Source: Bryobacteraceae bacterium (GTDB lineage: Bacteria > Acidobacteriota > Terriglobia > Bryobacterales > Bryobacteraceae). From it: DNA of 5,616 bases. The DNA lies in the NCBI GenBank assembly GCA_030044325.1, contig JASHWA010000050.1, positions 1 to 5,616 on the forward strand, in the 5' to 3' direction. The translations under genes and the position numbers were made by a program. Shown here piece by piece: positions 1-5,616 of this stretch (its first letter is position 1; each line of letters begins with the position of its first letter). Under the pieces are notes generated by a model. It was not told where the DNA came from. It worked only from the letters and a program-made list of their open reading frames with translations, and did no database searches.

Positions 1-650
1 CGTTGCGACCAATAGGGAATGAGCGTGCAGTGCGCCGATCCGGTGACCGGATCTTCAGGCACTCCCTTGGCCGGCGCGAAGAAACGGGAAACGAAGTCGC
101 AATCGCGGCCGGGCGCGGTCACGATGGTGGCGAAACGGTCGATCGCGGCGAGTTTCTGCATATCCGGCGAGATGGCGCGGATCTCGTCTTCCGTATCGAA
201 GACGCACACATAATCGCGGGCGGCGAGGATGGTTTTGGGCCTCGCGTCGAGCGCTTGCATCAGCGCAGGATCAGCCGCGCATTCGGCGGGAGGGCGGGAA
301 GGAAAATCGAGCGAATACAGGTCGCCCGCGCGCTCCACTGTCAGCGTTCCGCTCTTGGTTTGAAAATGGATCTGCGGCGCCGAGGACTCCCGCCGGATGG
401 CGAAGATCACGTGCGCCGAGGCGAGCGTGGCGTGGCCGCACAAATCCACTTCCACCGCGGGCGTGAACCAGCGCAGATGATAACCGCCGCCGTTGGGGCA
501 ATAAAACGCTGTTTCGGCGAGATTATTCTCCGCCGCGATCGATTGCATGGTCTCGTCGGGCAGCCATTTTTCAAGCGGGCAGATGGCCGCGGGATTTCCA
601 CGGAACAGGCTGCCGGAAAAAGCGTCGACCTGGTAAATCGGGATCCGCAT
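1..650 (-). CDS. PhzF family isomerase (phenazine biosynthesis-like protein), 3' end off the window
   Basis: Reading the minus strand from the ATG at 650-648 gives 216 open codons to the left edge, starting MRIPIYQVDAFSG, the usual opening of PhzF proteins (N-terminal strand followed by the GNPAA signature, here residues 18-22). Seen motifs: NNLAET at 42-47, whose Glu46 matches the catalytic Glu of PhzF; LCGHATLA at 70-77; and PEDPVTGSAH at 198-207, the second-domain signature. PhzF itself isomerises a dihydro-anthranilate intermediate, but most homologues outside phenazine producers have unknown substrates, and nothing nearby suggests phenazine synthesis. The family folds as two diaminopimelate-epimerase-like halves and is usually 260-300 residues, so roughly 45-80 residues are missing to the left. 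It is probably a soluble cytoplasmic enzyme. A GGGAG (662-667 region) lies 12 nt before the start. Family assignment is strong; substrate is unknown. Confidence 0.92.
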   Translation of the reverse strand, partial: MRIPIYQVDAFSGSLFRGNPAAICPLEKWLPDETMQSIAAENNLAETAFYCPNGGGYHLRWFTPAVEVDLCGHATLASAHVIFAIRRESSAPQIHFQTKSGTLTVERAGDLYSLDFPSRPPAECAADPALMQALDARPKTILAARDYVCVFDTEDEIRAISPDMQKLAAIDRFATIVTAPGRDCDFVSRFFAPAKGVPEDPVTGSAHCTLIPYWSQ

Positions 651-745
651 CTTTTCAATCTACTCCCGGGGGGCGCATTTCGAAGTACACTAACAATACT
701 GCCCTCGCGTCAAAAATGGGAAGTTTCAGGGAGAACCGAGCAACA
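651..745. promoter_or_regulatory. Divergent intergenic region, promoters for both flanking genes expected
   Basis: These 95 bp separate the divergently read PhzF-family gene and the propeller gene, so both promoters should lie here or just inside the genes. The middle (about 676-700) is locally AT-richer, and weak -10-like hexamers can be picked on each strand (for example TACACT at 686-691 on plus, TATTGT at 699-694 on minus). None has a convincing -35 partner, so no specific promoter is called. Confidence 0.4.
728..734 (+). promoter_or_regulatory. Ribosome binding site deciding the propeller start
   Basis: AGGGAGA is a good Shine-Dalgarno sequence 11 nt before the GTG at 746. It supports GTG 746 over the in-frame ATG at 716, which has no purine-rich sequence ahead of it and would put ten extra residues in front of the signal peptide. 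Confidence 0.6.
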
Positions 746-1885
746 GTGAAGAAATGCGTGTTCATGTTCATGGCCTGCATCCTGGGCGGGCTTTTCAGTC
801 TTTCGATGCCGTGTCAGGCGCAGGGATTCACGATTTCCACCATCGTGGGCACAGGAGTATTGGGCTACGCGGGGGACGGCGCCGCGGCGGCGCAGGCGCA
901 GCTTCGCCCCGCGTGCATGACCACGGATTCGTCGGGAAATCTGTATATCGCGGATACCTTCAACAGCGTGGTTCGCGTGGTGTACACCAACGGCACGATT
1001 AATACTTTTGCGGGTAATGGATCGTACGGTTATTCGGGCGACGGCGGCCCGGCGAGCAACGCCCAGCTCGCCAGCCCGTGCGGCATGGCGTTCGATCAGA
1101 GCGGCGATGTGTTCATCGCGGATACCGGCAATAACGTCATTCGCGAGGTGACGCCGGGCGGCAACATCGTCACCGCGTACGGAAGCAATACCCGCGGTTT
1201 CGGGGGCGACGGCGGCGCCGCGAGCAGTGCCCAGTTCTATTCGCCAACCGGCCTGGCGATGGACTCCGCCGGGAACCTGTACATTTCCGATTCCGGCAAT
1301 CACGTGATCCGCCAGGTGGACACGTCGGGCGTGGTCAACACCATTGCGGGGATGCCCGAGCCGGGATATTCGGGCGATGGCGGGCCGGCGATCTTCGCGC
1401 AGTTCTACTATCCCAAGGGGTTGGCGATCGATTCGAATAATAATCTATATGTCGCCGATTACGGCAACAGCGTGATTCGGGTGATCGCGCTCGCAAACGA
1501 CCTCATCAACACAGTCGCGGGCAACGGCACGCCGGGGTTTTTCGGCGACGGCGGGCCGGCCGCTTCCGCCGAGCTCGCCTACCCCTACGATATTGCCGTG
1601 GACAACTCGGGCAATGTGTACATTGCCGATCTCGGCAATCAACGGATTCGTGAGGTTTCAAACGGCGCCATCACGACCATCGCAGGAAATGGGACGCGCG
1701 GCTATTCGGGCGACGGCGGGTCCTCAGTTTCGGCGCAGTTCAACTATCCGGGCGGGGTCGCGATTGTCTGCGCGACGTCATCGTGCCAGACGCAGGCTGC
1801 CGGGCTGCTGTACATCGCCGATTGGGATAACAATGTCGTCCGCGTGCTGACGCCGAACACTGGCGATAAGCGTCTGCGGCATTGA
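746..1885 (+). CDS. Secreted NHL-repeat six-bladed beta-propeller protein
   Basis: From GTG 746 the product is 379 residues. Residues 1-25 form a signal peptide: two Lys, a hydrophobic core to about 19, and a likely cleavage after CQA (25). The mature protein is almost entirely six repeats of 55-57 residues, with linkers starting near residues 32, 87, 143, 199, 256 and 311. Each carries a T-I/V-A-G turn, a G-Y/F-x-GDGG-x-A-x-x-AQ block (first copy GDGA) and an NLYIAD-x-x-N-x-x-IR strand pair, the NHL pattern. Six blades are enough for a closed propeller. No catalytic domain, anchor, Ig-like or sorting domain follows; the chain ends a few residues after the last blade. The last blade has an insertion with Cys342 and Cys347. 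Family knowledge: NHL propellers bind proteins, glycans or other ligands, or occasionally act as lyases; no particular role can be read here. It probably acts in the periplasm or outside the cell. Its stop overlaps the next start. Confidence 0.9.
   Translation: MKKCVFMFMACILGGLFSLSMPCQAQGFTISTIVGTGVLGYAGDGAAAAQAQLRPACMTTDSSGNLYIADTFNSVVRVVYTNGTINTFAGNGSYGYSGDGGPASNAQLASPCGMAFDQSGDVFIADTGNNVIREVTPGGNIVTAYGSNTRGFGGDGGAASSAQFYSPTGLAMDSAGNLYISDSGNHVIRQVDTSGVVNTIAGMPEPGYSGDGGPAIFAQFYYPKGLAIDSNNNLYVADYGNSVIRVIALANDLINTVAGNGTPGFFGDGGPAASAELAYPYDIAVDNSGNVYIADLGNQRIREVSNGAITTIAGNGTRGYSGDGGSSVSAQFNYPGGVAIVCATSSCQTQAAGLLYIADWDNNVVRVLTPNTGDKRLRH
872..1833 (+). repeat. Six tandem propeller-blade repeats, period 165-171 bp
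   Basis: The blade repeats are visible at DNA level as a recurring GGGCGACGGCGG-like core at 1036, 1204, 1372 (with one T), about 1543 (GGCGACGGCGG from 1544) and 1708, preceded by a more diverged copy near 872. Spacings between cores are 165, 168, 168, 171 and 165 bp, always multiples of three. Between cores the DNA is well diverged, so this is an old protein repeat and not a recent tandem duplication. Confidence 0.8.
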
Positions 1886-2214
1886 TGCGCGAGTGCGCTC
1901 GAATTTGGGTCCGCTTCGGCGATAAGAACAGCGTGAGCCGGTTCGCCCAAAACGCCGCCGAAATCCTGAACGCCGCCGAATCGGCGGGATCGCCGTCCGA
2001 TTTGACCATTCTGGTCGGCCGCGAGGGAATTCGTATGATTGCGGATTCGAATTGGCCGCTCGATTCGCTGCTGTGGCATCACGGCGCCGAATCGGCGTAT
2101 CGCGTCAGCGCGCGCGGGGGCTCGATTCGCGTGGAAGGACGGGAAGGCTCGCGGCGGTGCGTGCTCGAATCGAACGCGCGGTCGACGGCGCGGATGCTGC
2201 TCGCGGCGCGTTGA
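1885..2214 (+). CDS. Small hypothetical protein, translationally coupled to the propeller gene
   Basis: ATG 1885 shares its A with the TGA stop of the propeller gene (TGATG), a classic stop-restart overlap, and opens a 109-residue frame. I do not recognise the family. It has no signal peptide or membrane segment. Residues 16-33 look like an amphipathic, Ala-rich helix (SVSRFAQNAAEILNAAE); about 39-48 resemble a beta strand (DLTILVGREG); then comes WPLDSLLWHHGAESAYRV (about 55-72), followed by short Arg/Gly-rich strands and a final helix. The composition is that of a folded soluble protein. No strong Shine-Dalgarno sequence precedes ATG 1885, which fits coupling; GTG 1933 is an alternative in-frame start that would remove 16 residues. 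Because the propeller is exported and this protein looks cytoplasmic, co-transcription need not mean direct contact. Confidence 0.68.
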   Translation: MRECARIWVRFGDKNSVSRFAQNAAEILNAAESAGSPSDLTILVGREGIRMIADSNWPLDSLLWHHGAESAYRVSARGGSIRVEGREGSRRCVLESNARSTARMLLAAR

Positions 2215-2218
2215 CTCC

Positions 2219-2240
2219 GGGGCTTCGTCACCGCAGCCCC
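2219..2240. terminator. Possible hairpin terminator between convergent genes
   Basis: GGGGCT (2219-2224) pairs perfectly with AGCCCC (2235-2240) around a 10-nt loop. It sits in the 32-bp gap between the stop of the small plus-strand gene (2214) and the stop of the minus-strand glycosyltransferase (2247), where a bidirectional terminator would be expected. It lacks a T-run on either side and the stem has only six pairs, so chance in GC-rich DNA is quite possible. Confidence 0.3.
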
Positions 2241-2246
2241 CGCTCC

Positions 2247-3911
2247 TTACTGCTTGCGCCGGAAAATAGAGATCAGCGGCGCGTCGGGATCCGAGGGCTT
2301 GGTCCCCGGCTCGATCCATTCGCCGCACCGCCCCATGATCAGAATCGAGCGCTCCAGAACGTAATCGCGCGCAATCAGCTTCGTGAGAAAATCGACGATC
2401 TGCGGCTCCGCCTCCTCGTCCCAGGCGAGCGTGTTCGGCACATTCACCGGAGCGATGATGTATTTCGGCGGACGGGCGGTCAGCTCGCGCATCATTTGAT
2501 ACTGAAATTGTTTGTATTGCGGATGGGTGGTCATCAGCGGATAGATCATCAGGAACGCCGTGGGGCTGCGGCGCTCGGCGTAGAACAGGATCTGCGGCTC
2601 GGAGCCTTCGATGAACACCAGGTCCGAAGCACGGCTGTGTTCGTCGATGTAATCCGCGATCGGCTTCGATTCGGGAAAGGGGTTGTCTTCGAATACCGTC
2701 CGGCTGATGACATTGGGATCGCGCTCGAAAAAATAGCCGCGATCGACCAGCACGGGCGTCGAAACCATGACAGCCAGGCACACGACGGCCGCGGACATAC
2801 GGCGCTCCGTCAATATGCGGAATCCCTCTCCGGCGGCGAGCGCGGCGGCCGGCGCGAGCTGTGCGAAATAGTGGTTATACGCGAACCCCGGAACCGTTCC
2901 GGCCAGCGACAAAATAAAAAATCCCAGAACGAACGCCGGCCAATGCCAATCCGATGCGCCCCGCCGCTCCCGTGAGAAGGATCGCGCGAGTGTCCACGCC
3001 GCGATGCCGATCCCAACACCGAAGATGATGAAATTGCTGCGGAAAACGTCCCATAAACCATCGCGAAAATCGCCGGCGACGTCGGAAAGCGAGACCTGTT
3101 TCGCGTAGCTCAATCCGTAAGTGAAGCACCAGTAAATGAAATCGTGGAGCGCTCCGTGCGCCCAAAAATACCAAACGAACCCGCCGGAAACCACGAACGC
3201 CCCGGCCATCCACAGCCCGGTGTTTCGCGCCGCGCGGCGAAGATCGGGCGTAGCCGCGAGTACCGCGTACAGCAGCACAAAGGCGATGCTCGAAAACATG
3301 GTCTGCTTGGTCCAGCATGCGAGCGCTCCCAGCGCTCCGCTCGCCGCGAGAAGCCACGGCCGGCGGCAGCGGATCGCCGCGACCGCGGCCAGCAGGCTCG
3401 CGCTGATGGGCAGCAACGCCCACATTTCCGTCGATGCGGAGAATCCCTGAAGGTCCGGGCTGGCGCTCACCACCGCGTAGGACAGCCCGCACCACAATCC
3501 CGCGGCGAGCGAGCGAAAATACATTCGCGCCAGGGCGAACAGGCACAGCAGGGTCAGCAAATTGTAGACCAGAAGAAAAGAATGAATTCCGCGCGCGGTC
3601 GAAGGCACGAACTCGAGAGCCAGGGCGTTGATATAAAACGCGACCGGCGGCTTGTGATCCAGGCCGTCGCGATACGGCAGACCGCCCTGGCGGATCATCT
3701 GGCCCATGTGCCCGAACGCGCCCTCATCGCGGTCGAGCGGCACGCCCAGGCCGGGGATTCTCAGGGCGGCATAAACGGCCAGGATCGCGATTACGGCGAA
3801 AACGACAATCGTTCTGCTCTTAAACGGTTCCGTGGAAAATAGGCCGCTCAACCCCGCCGTGACCGGCGCGGCTTTGGCGTTTTCAGGTGGTTGGGTGGGC
3901 CGCAGGCCCAT
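2247..3911 (-). CDS. GT-C type membrane glycosyltransferase (GT39/ArnT-like, PMT family)
   Basis: The 554-residue product (from ATG 3911) has a hydrophilic N-terminus of about 33 residues, a first membrane helix near 34-51, then about nine or ten further hydrophobic segments to roughly residue 390, and a soluble C-terminal domain of about 160 residues. Directly after helix 1 comes DRDEG (60-64) and then GLPYRDGLDHKPP (77-89): the acidic external loop and the D-x-KPP element typical of PMT/ArnT/GT83-like enzymes, where the acidic residues are catalytic. SASTE (158-162) is a further family-like element. Such enzymes move a sugar from a polyprenyl-phosphate donor to a lipid or protein acceptor on the outer face of the inner membrane; donor and acceptor cannot be told here. 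GAGAG at 3925-3921 lies 9 nt before ATG 3911 but only 3 nt before the GTG at 3917, so ATG 3911 is preferred. It lies 81 bp downstream of the hydrolase gene on the same strand. Confidence 0.88.
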   Translation of the reverse strand: MGLRPTQPPENAKAAPVTAGLSGLFSTEPFKSRTIVVFAVIAILAVYAALRIPGLGVPLDRDEGAFGHMGQMIRQGGLPYRDGLDHKPPVAFYINALALEFVPSTARGIHSFLLVYNLLTLLCLFALARMYFRSLAAGLWCGLSYAVVSASPDLQGFSASTEMWALLPISASLLAAVAAIRCRRPWLLAASGALGALACWTKQTMFSSIAFVLLYAVLAATPDLRRAARNTGLWMAGAFVVSGGFVWYFWAHGALHDFIYWCFTYGLSYAKQVSLSDVAGDFRDGLWDVFRSNFIIFGVGIGIAAWTLARSFSRERRGASDWHWPAFVLGFFILSLAGTVPGFAYNHYFAQLAPAAALAAGEGFRILTERRMSAAVVCLAVMVSTPVLVDRGYFFERDPNVISRTVFEDNPFPESKPIADYIDEHSRASDLVFIEGSEPQILFYAERRSPTAFLMIYPLMTTHPQYKQFQYQMMRELTARPPKYIIAPVNVPNTLAWDEEAEPQIVDFLTKLIARDYVLERSILIMGRCGEWIEPGTKPSDPDAPLISIFRRKQ

Positions 3912-3920
3912 GGTCACAAG

Positions 3921-3925
3921 CTCTC
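3921..3925 (-). promoter_or_regulatory. Ribosome binding site of the glycosyltransferase gene
   Basis: The minus strand reads GAGAG here, 9 nt before ATG 3911. It decides between ATG 3911 and the in-frame GTG two codons earlier (3917), which would be too close to it. Confidence 0.5.
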
Positions 3926-3992
3926 AAATCCAATATAGCGTGCGCTCAAAAACAGATATTCGCGCGAGCATGCGGGATCCCAAAAATGCCTG

Positions 3993-4751
3993 CTACCATT
4001 TCGAAAGCCGGTTCGCGATCGTGTCGTACACGGCCGGATTGAACGCCAGGCCGATGTGCGTCCCCGGCACTTCGACATCGACGCTCCGGTCGCCGGTAAT
4101 GCAATACTCCCAATCGACTACGCCGTCGTTGCGCGTGTAGATCGCGGTTTGTTGAATGCCCGGCGGCAGGTCGCGCCGCAGCGAATCGAGAAAATTGCAC
4201 GTGCAGCGCCCGGTGTAGCAATCCGGAAGAACTCCGTCGCCGTGTTTTTCCAAAATATTCAGCCGGACTGCCTGCGCGGCTCTGAGCACGCGGGAATGCA
4301 CCACGGTTCCGCGGAACGGCGAGCCGAGCGTGATCACGCTTTGAATGTCGTTTGGATGTTGGGCCGCCGCCGAGCGCGCGATGATGCCGCCCAGGCTGTG
4401 GCCGATCAGGTGAATTTTGCGCCCCGTCTCCTCGCGCGCCTGATCCATGGTCTGCCTCAGCCGCCGCTGGATCAGCAGATTGGGACAGTCCGCGTTGATT
4501 CCGATTCCCGAAAAATAAGGTTTATAGCCGATGCGCCGCAGCCAGGCGTGCATCTCCATCAGGTACAAGTCCGTGCCCAGGAATCCCGGAATCACCACTA
4601 CGCCGGAGCCGTCGCCGCGCGGAACGCCCAGGCCGTAATAGGCGGCCGAAGCGCGCAGCAGCAACATCTCTACGCCGAACAACGACTCCTGCCACATCGT
4701 AATCGGAGCCGCGACTTCATCGTCCCTGATCCTGCTCACCTTGGCAGCCAT
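3993..4751 (-). CDS. Alpha/beta-fold serine hydrolase, lipase-like
   Basis: The product is 252 residues with no signal peptide or membrane helix. The core begins with the strand VVVIPGF (51-57) and the oxyanion-type loop PGFLGTD (55-61). The nucleophile elbow is GHSLGG (117-122), with Ser119 after strand KIHLIG. ITLGSPFRGT (140-149) follows, as in triacylglycerol lipase-like proteins. IYTRNDGVVDW (204-214) supplies the acid (Asp209 or Asp213), and PGTHIGLAFNP (229-239) supplies His232, so the triad looks complete. It probably hydrolyses an ester, perhaps a lipid; the substrate is not visible. The cap region holds Cys178, Cys183 and Cys185, with Cys217 nearby. It lies 126 bp downstream of the acyltransferase gene on the same strand, suggesting a shared role in neutral lipid turnover. 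ATG 4751 has only a weak Shine-Dalgarno sequence; GTG 4739 (four codons in) is an alternative start. Confidence 0.88.
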   Translation of the reverse strand: MAAKVSRIRDDEVAAPITMWQESLFGVEMLLLRASAAYYGLGVPRGDGSGVVVIPGFLGTDLYLMEMHAWLRRIGYKPYFSGIGINADCPNLLIQRRLRQTMDQAREETGRKIHLIGHSLGGIIARSAAAQHPNDIQSVITLGSPFRGTVVHSRVLRAAQAVRLNILEKHGDGVLPDCYTGRCTCNFLDSLRRDLPPGIQQTAIYTRNDGVVDWEYCITGDRSVDVEVPGTHIGLAFNPAVYDTIANRLSKW

Positions 4752-4806
4752 TCAGCCCGTTGACCAAATGTTAACACCGTTCGCCAGATGAACGTCGGCA
4801 TGCGAG

Positions 4807-4826
4807 CCGCGCCAGTAATGGCGCGG
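4807..4826. other. Perfect GC-rich inverted repeat in the acyltransferase-hydrolase gap
   Basis: CCGCGCC (4807-4813) and GGCGCGG (4820-4826) are perfectly complementary around the loop AGTAAT. The hairpin is 51 nt past the acyltransferase stop and 55 nt before the hydrolase start on the minus strand. On the minus strand no T-run follows, so it is not a standard intrinsic terminator; it could stabilise a 3' end, attenuate read-through, or be a REP-like element. Confidence 0.45.
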
Positions 4827-4862
4827 GTTTGGCCTTTTCACGCTGACTCATGAGGGCGGGGC

Positions 4863-4878
4863 AGCCGCCTGCGCGGCT
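4863..4878. other. Short hairpin at the acyltransferase stop codon
   Basis: AGCCGC (4863-4868) and GCGGCT (4873-4878) can pair around a 4-nt loop, and the stem begins inside the TGA stop codon of the minus-strand acyltransferase gene. It is six pairs, GC-rich and has no T-run. It may add to 3'-end stability together with the hairpin at 4807-4826, or be chance. Confidence 0.3.
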
Positions 4879-5616
4879 CACGCGGCGCTCGGCTGTGCAG
4901 CCGCCGCGGTCTCGATCACGGCCCGGCGCACGCGAGGCTTGCGCGGCGCGCCGATTCCCGCGGCTTTACGCAGATCGGCGAAGGATTGATCGAGGAAACC
5001 CTTCAACCGGTCGAGATCGGGCGCCGCGGCGACGTCCCCGGTGAGCCCGAAATACAGGCGTTGATTGTAGCTCTGAATCGCGCAGCACACGCCCATTTCG
5101 TTGCCGATCGGAACGTAAGGATAATAGGTCACCATCCGCTGTCCCAGCGCGAACAGCGGAAATTGCGGACCGGGGACGTTGGTGCACACCATGTTGAACG
5201 GCGGCAGCGGAAGCAGCGTCGCCAGCGGCCCCAGCAGCGCCTGCACCGGAGCGGGCGTGGCGCCCATCCACGTGGCAAACAGGCTGATCAGATCCGCGAC
5301 GTGCGCGGCTTTGAGCGTGGTGGTGATGCGGTTCACTTCCGCCAGGCGCTTCAACGGGTCGCGAATATCCAGCGGCAGATTCACCGGCAGCATCGAAACC
5401 TGGTTGCCGTAGCCGCTGTCGTTCTCTTTGGAGCGGACGTTCACCGGGACCATCAGGCGCAGCAACCGGTTCTTCACCGGCGCGCGATGCAGCCGCGCGT
5501 AACGCTCGACCGCGCCGGCGAGCACCGTGAGCACCACGTCGTTCACCGTCGCTCCGTGCTTGTCTTTGATCGCCTTGAATTCGGGGAGCGAAAATTCGGA
5601 CCACGCGACGCGCCGC
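4878..5616 (-). CDS. Wax ester synthase/diacylglycerol acyltransferase (WS/DGAT), C-terminal half
   Basis: The frame is open from the right edge to the TGA at 4880-4878, giving 245 visible residues; the start and the catalytic HHxxxDG motif lie outside the window. Visible signatures are GATVNDVVL (visible residues 21-29), the ND motif of this family; LMVPVNVRS (54-62) followed by GNQVSMLPVNLP, the start of the family's C-terminal domain (PF06974 type); and CTNVPGP in the region complementary to about 5165-5190, matching the family's NVPGP element. These enzymes join fatty acyl-CoA to a fatty alcohol or diacylglycerol, making wax esters or triacylglycerol at the inner membrane and lipid inclusions. 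Full-length members have about 450-480 residues, so about half is seen. The last 25 residues are a basic then Ala-rich tail that is probably disordered. The GTG at 5546 is internal to the conserved TVNDVV block, not the start. Confidence 0.92.
   Translation of the reverse strand, partial: RRVAWSEFSLPEFKAIKDKHGATVNDVVLTVLAGAVERYARLHRAPVKNRLLRLMVPVNVRSKENDSGYGNQVSMLPVNLPLDIRDPLKRLAEVNRITTTLKAAHVADLISLFATWMGATPAPVQALLGPLATLLPLPPFNMVCTNVPGPQFPLFALGQRMVTYYPYVPIGNEMGVCCAIQSYNQRLYFGLTGDVAAAPDLDRLKGFLDQSFADLRKAAGIGAPRKPRVRRAVIETAAAAQPSAA

Noticed and set aside
716..745. ATG 716 as the propeller start
   Set aside because: No ribosome site ahead of it, and it would place RENRAT-type residues before the signal peptide; GTG 746 has AGGGAGA and gives a normal signal peptide.
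3..749. Plus-strand frame across the PhzF-family gene
   Set aside because: Arg/Gly-rich and without domain features; the opposite strand carries all PhzF signatures.
710..1303. 197-codon minus-strand frame antisense to the propeller
   Set aside because: Its apparent repeats (AGIG/EGIRD-x-x-I type) are just the complement of the NHL blade repeats; no independent start signal.
1744..2781. 345-codon open frame on the minus strand overlapping the propeller, small gene and glycosyltransferase
   Set aside because: It is Arg/Ala/His-rich with no domain signature and is a one-base-shifted shadow of the glycosyltransferase over much of its length; long false frames are common in GC-rich DNA.
3144..3842. 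232-codon plus-strand frame antisense to the glycosyltransferase
   Set aside because: Arg/Gln/Ala-rich shadow with no family features, opposite a clear membrane protein.
3932..3937. TATATT on the minus strand as a -10 box for the glycosyltransferase
   Set aside because: Good match to a -10 hexamer but the sequence 17 nt upstream (AATATC) is a poor -35, and the leader would be only about 14 nt; not enough to call a promoter.
3976..3983. Palindrome GGGATCCC-like sequence downstream of the hydrolase stop as a terminator stem
   Set aside because: Eight bases with no loop cannot form a hairpin, and the adjacent T-run lies on the wrong side of it for the minus-strand gene.
4056..4763. 235-codon plus-strand frame antisense to the hydrolase
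   Set aside because: Shadow of a gene with a complete catalytic triad; composition is Arg/His/Gln-rich and has no motif.

Overview
The window is GC-rich bacterial DNA, densely packed with genes. A secreted, free-standing propeller of about 55-residue NHL-type repeats, a WS/DGAT-type acyltransferase, a GT-C membrane glycosyltransferase and a PhzF-like isomerase together suggest a soil acidobacterium of the Solibacter/Bryobacterales type. That assignment is inference from gene content and style; there is no rRNA or marker gene here to settle it.

Layout: (1) positions 1-650, minus strand, hold the first 216 codons of a PhzF-family isomerase whose 3' end lies off the left edge. (2) A 95-bp divergent intergenic region follows. 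(3) Positions 746-1885, plus strand, encode an exported six-bladed NHL beta-propeller, and its stop codon overlaps (TGATG) the start of (4) a 109-residue protein I do not recognise (1885-2214). (5) After 32 bp, and convergent to it, a GT39/ArnT-like polytopic glycosyltransferase runs on the minus strand (3911 down to 2247). (6) Upstream of that, also on the minus strand, is a GHSLGG serine hydrolase/lipase-like protein (4751 down to 3993). (7) Further upstream is the C-terminal half of a wax ester synthase/diacylglycerol acyltransferase (minus strand, stop at 4878), whose start lies beyond the right edge.

The three right-hand genes are co-directional, with gaps of 126 and 81 bp. The acyltransferase and hydrolase make a plausible pair for making and breaking down neutral lipid. 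The glycosyltransferase need not belong to the same process. On the left, the propeller and the small protein probably form a two-gene transcription unit with translational coupling.

I saw no tRNA, rRNA, CRISPR array, insertion sequence or phage gene, and no gene-free stretch over about 130 bp. I found no convincing undescribed multi-gene system. The least explained item is the small coupled protein after the propeller.
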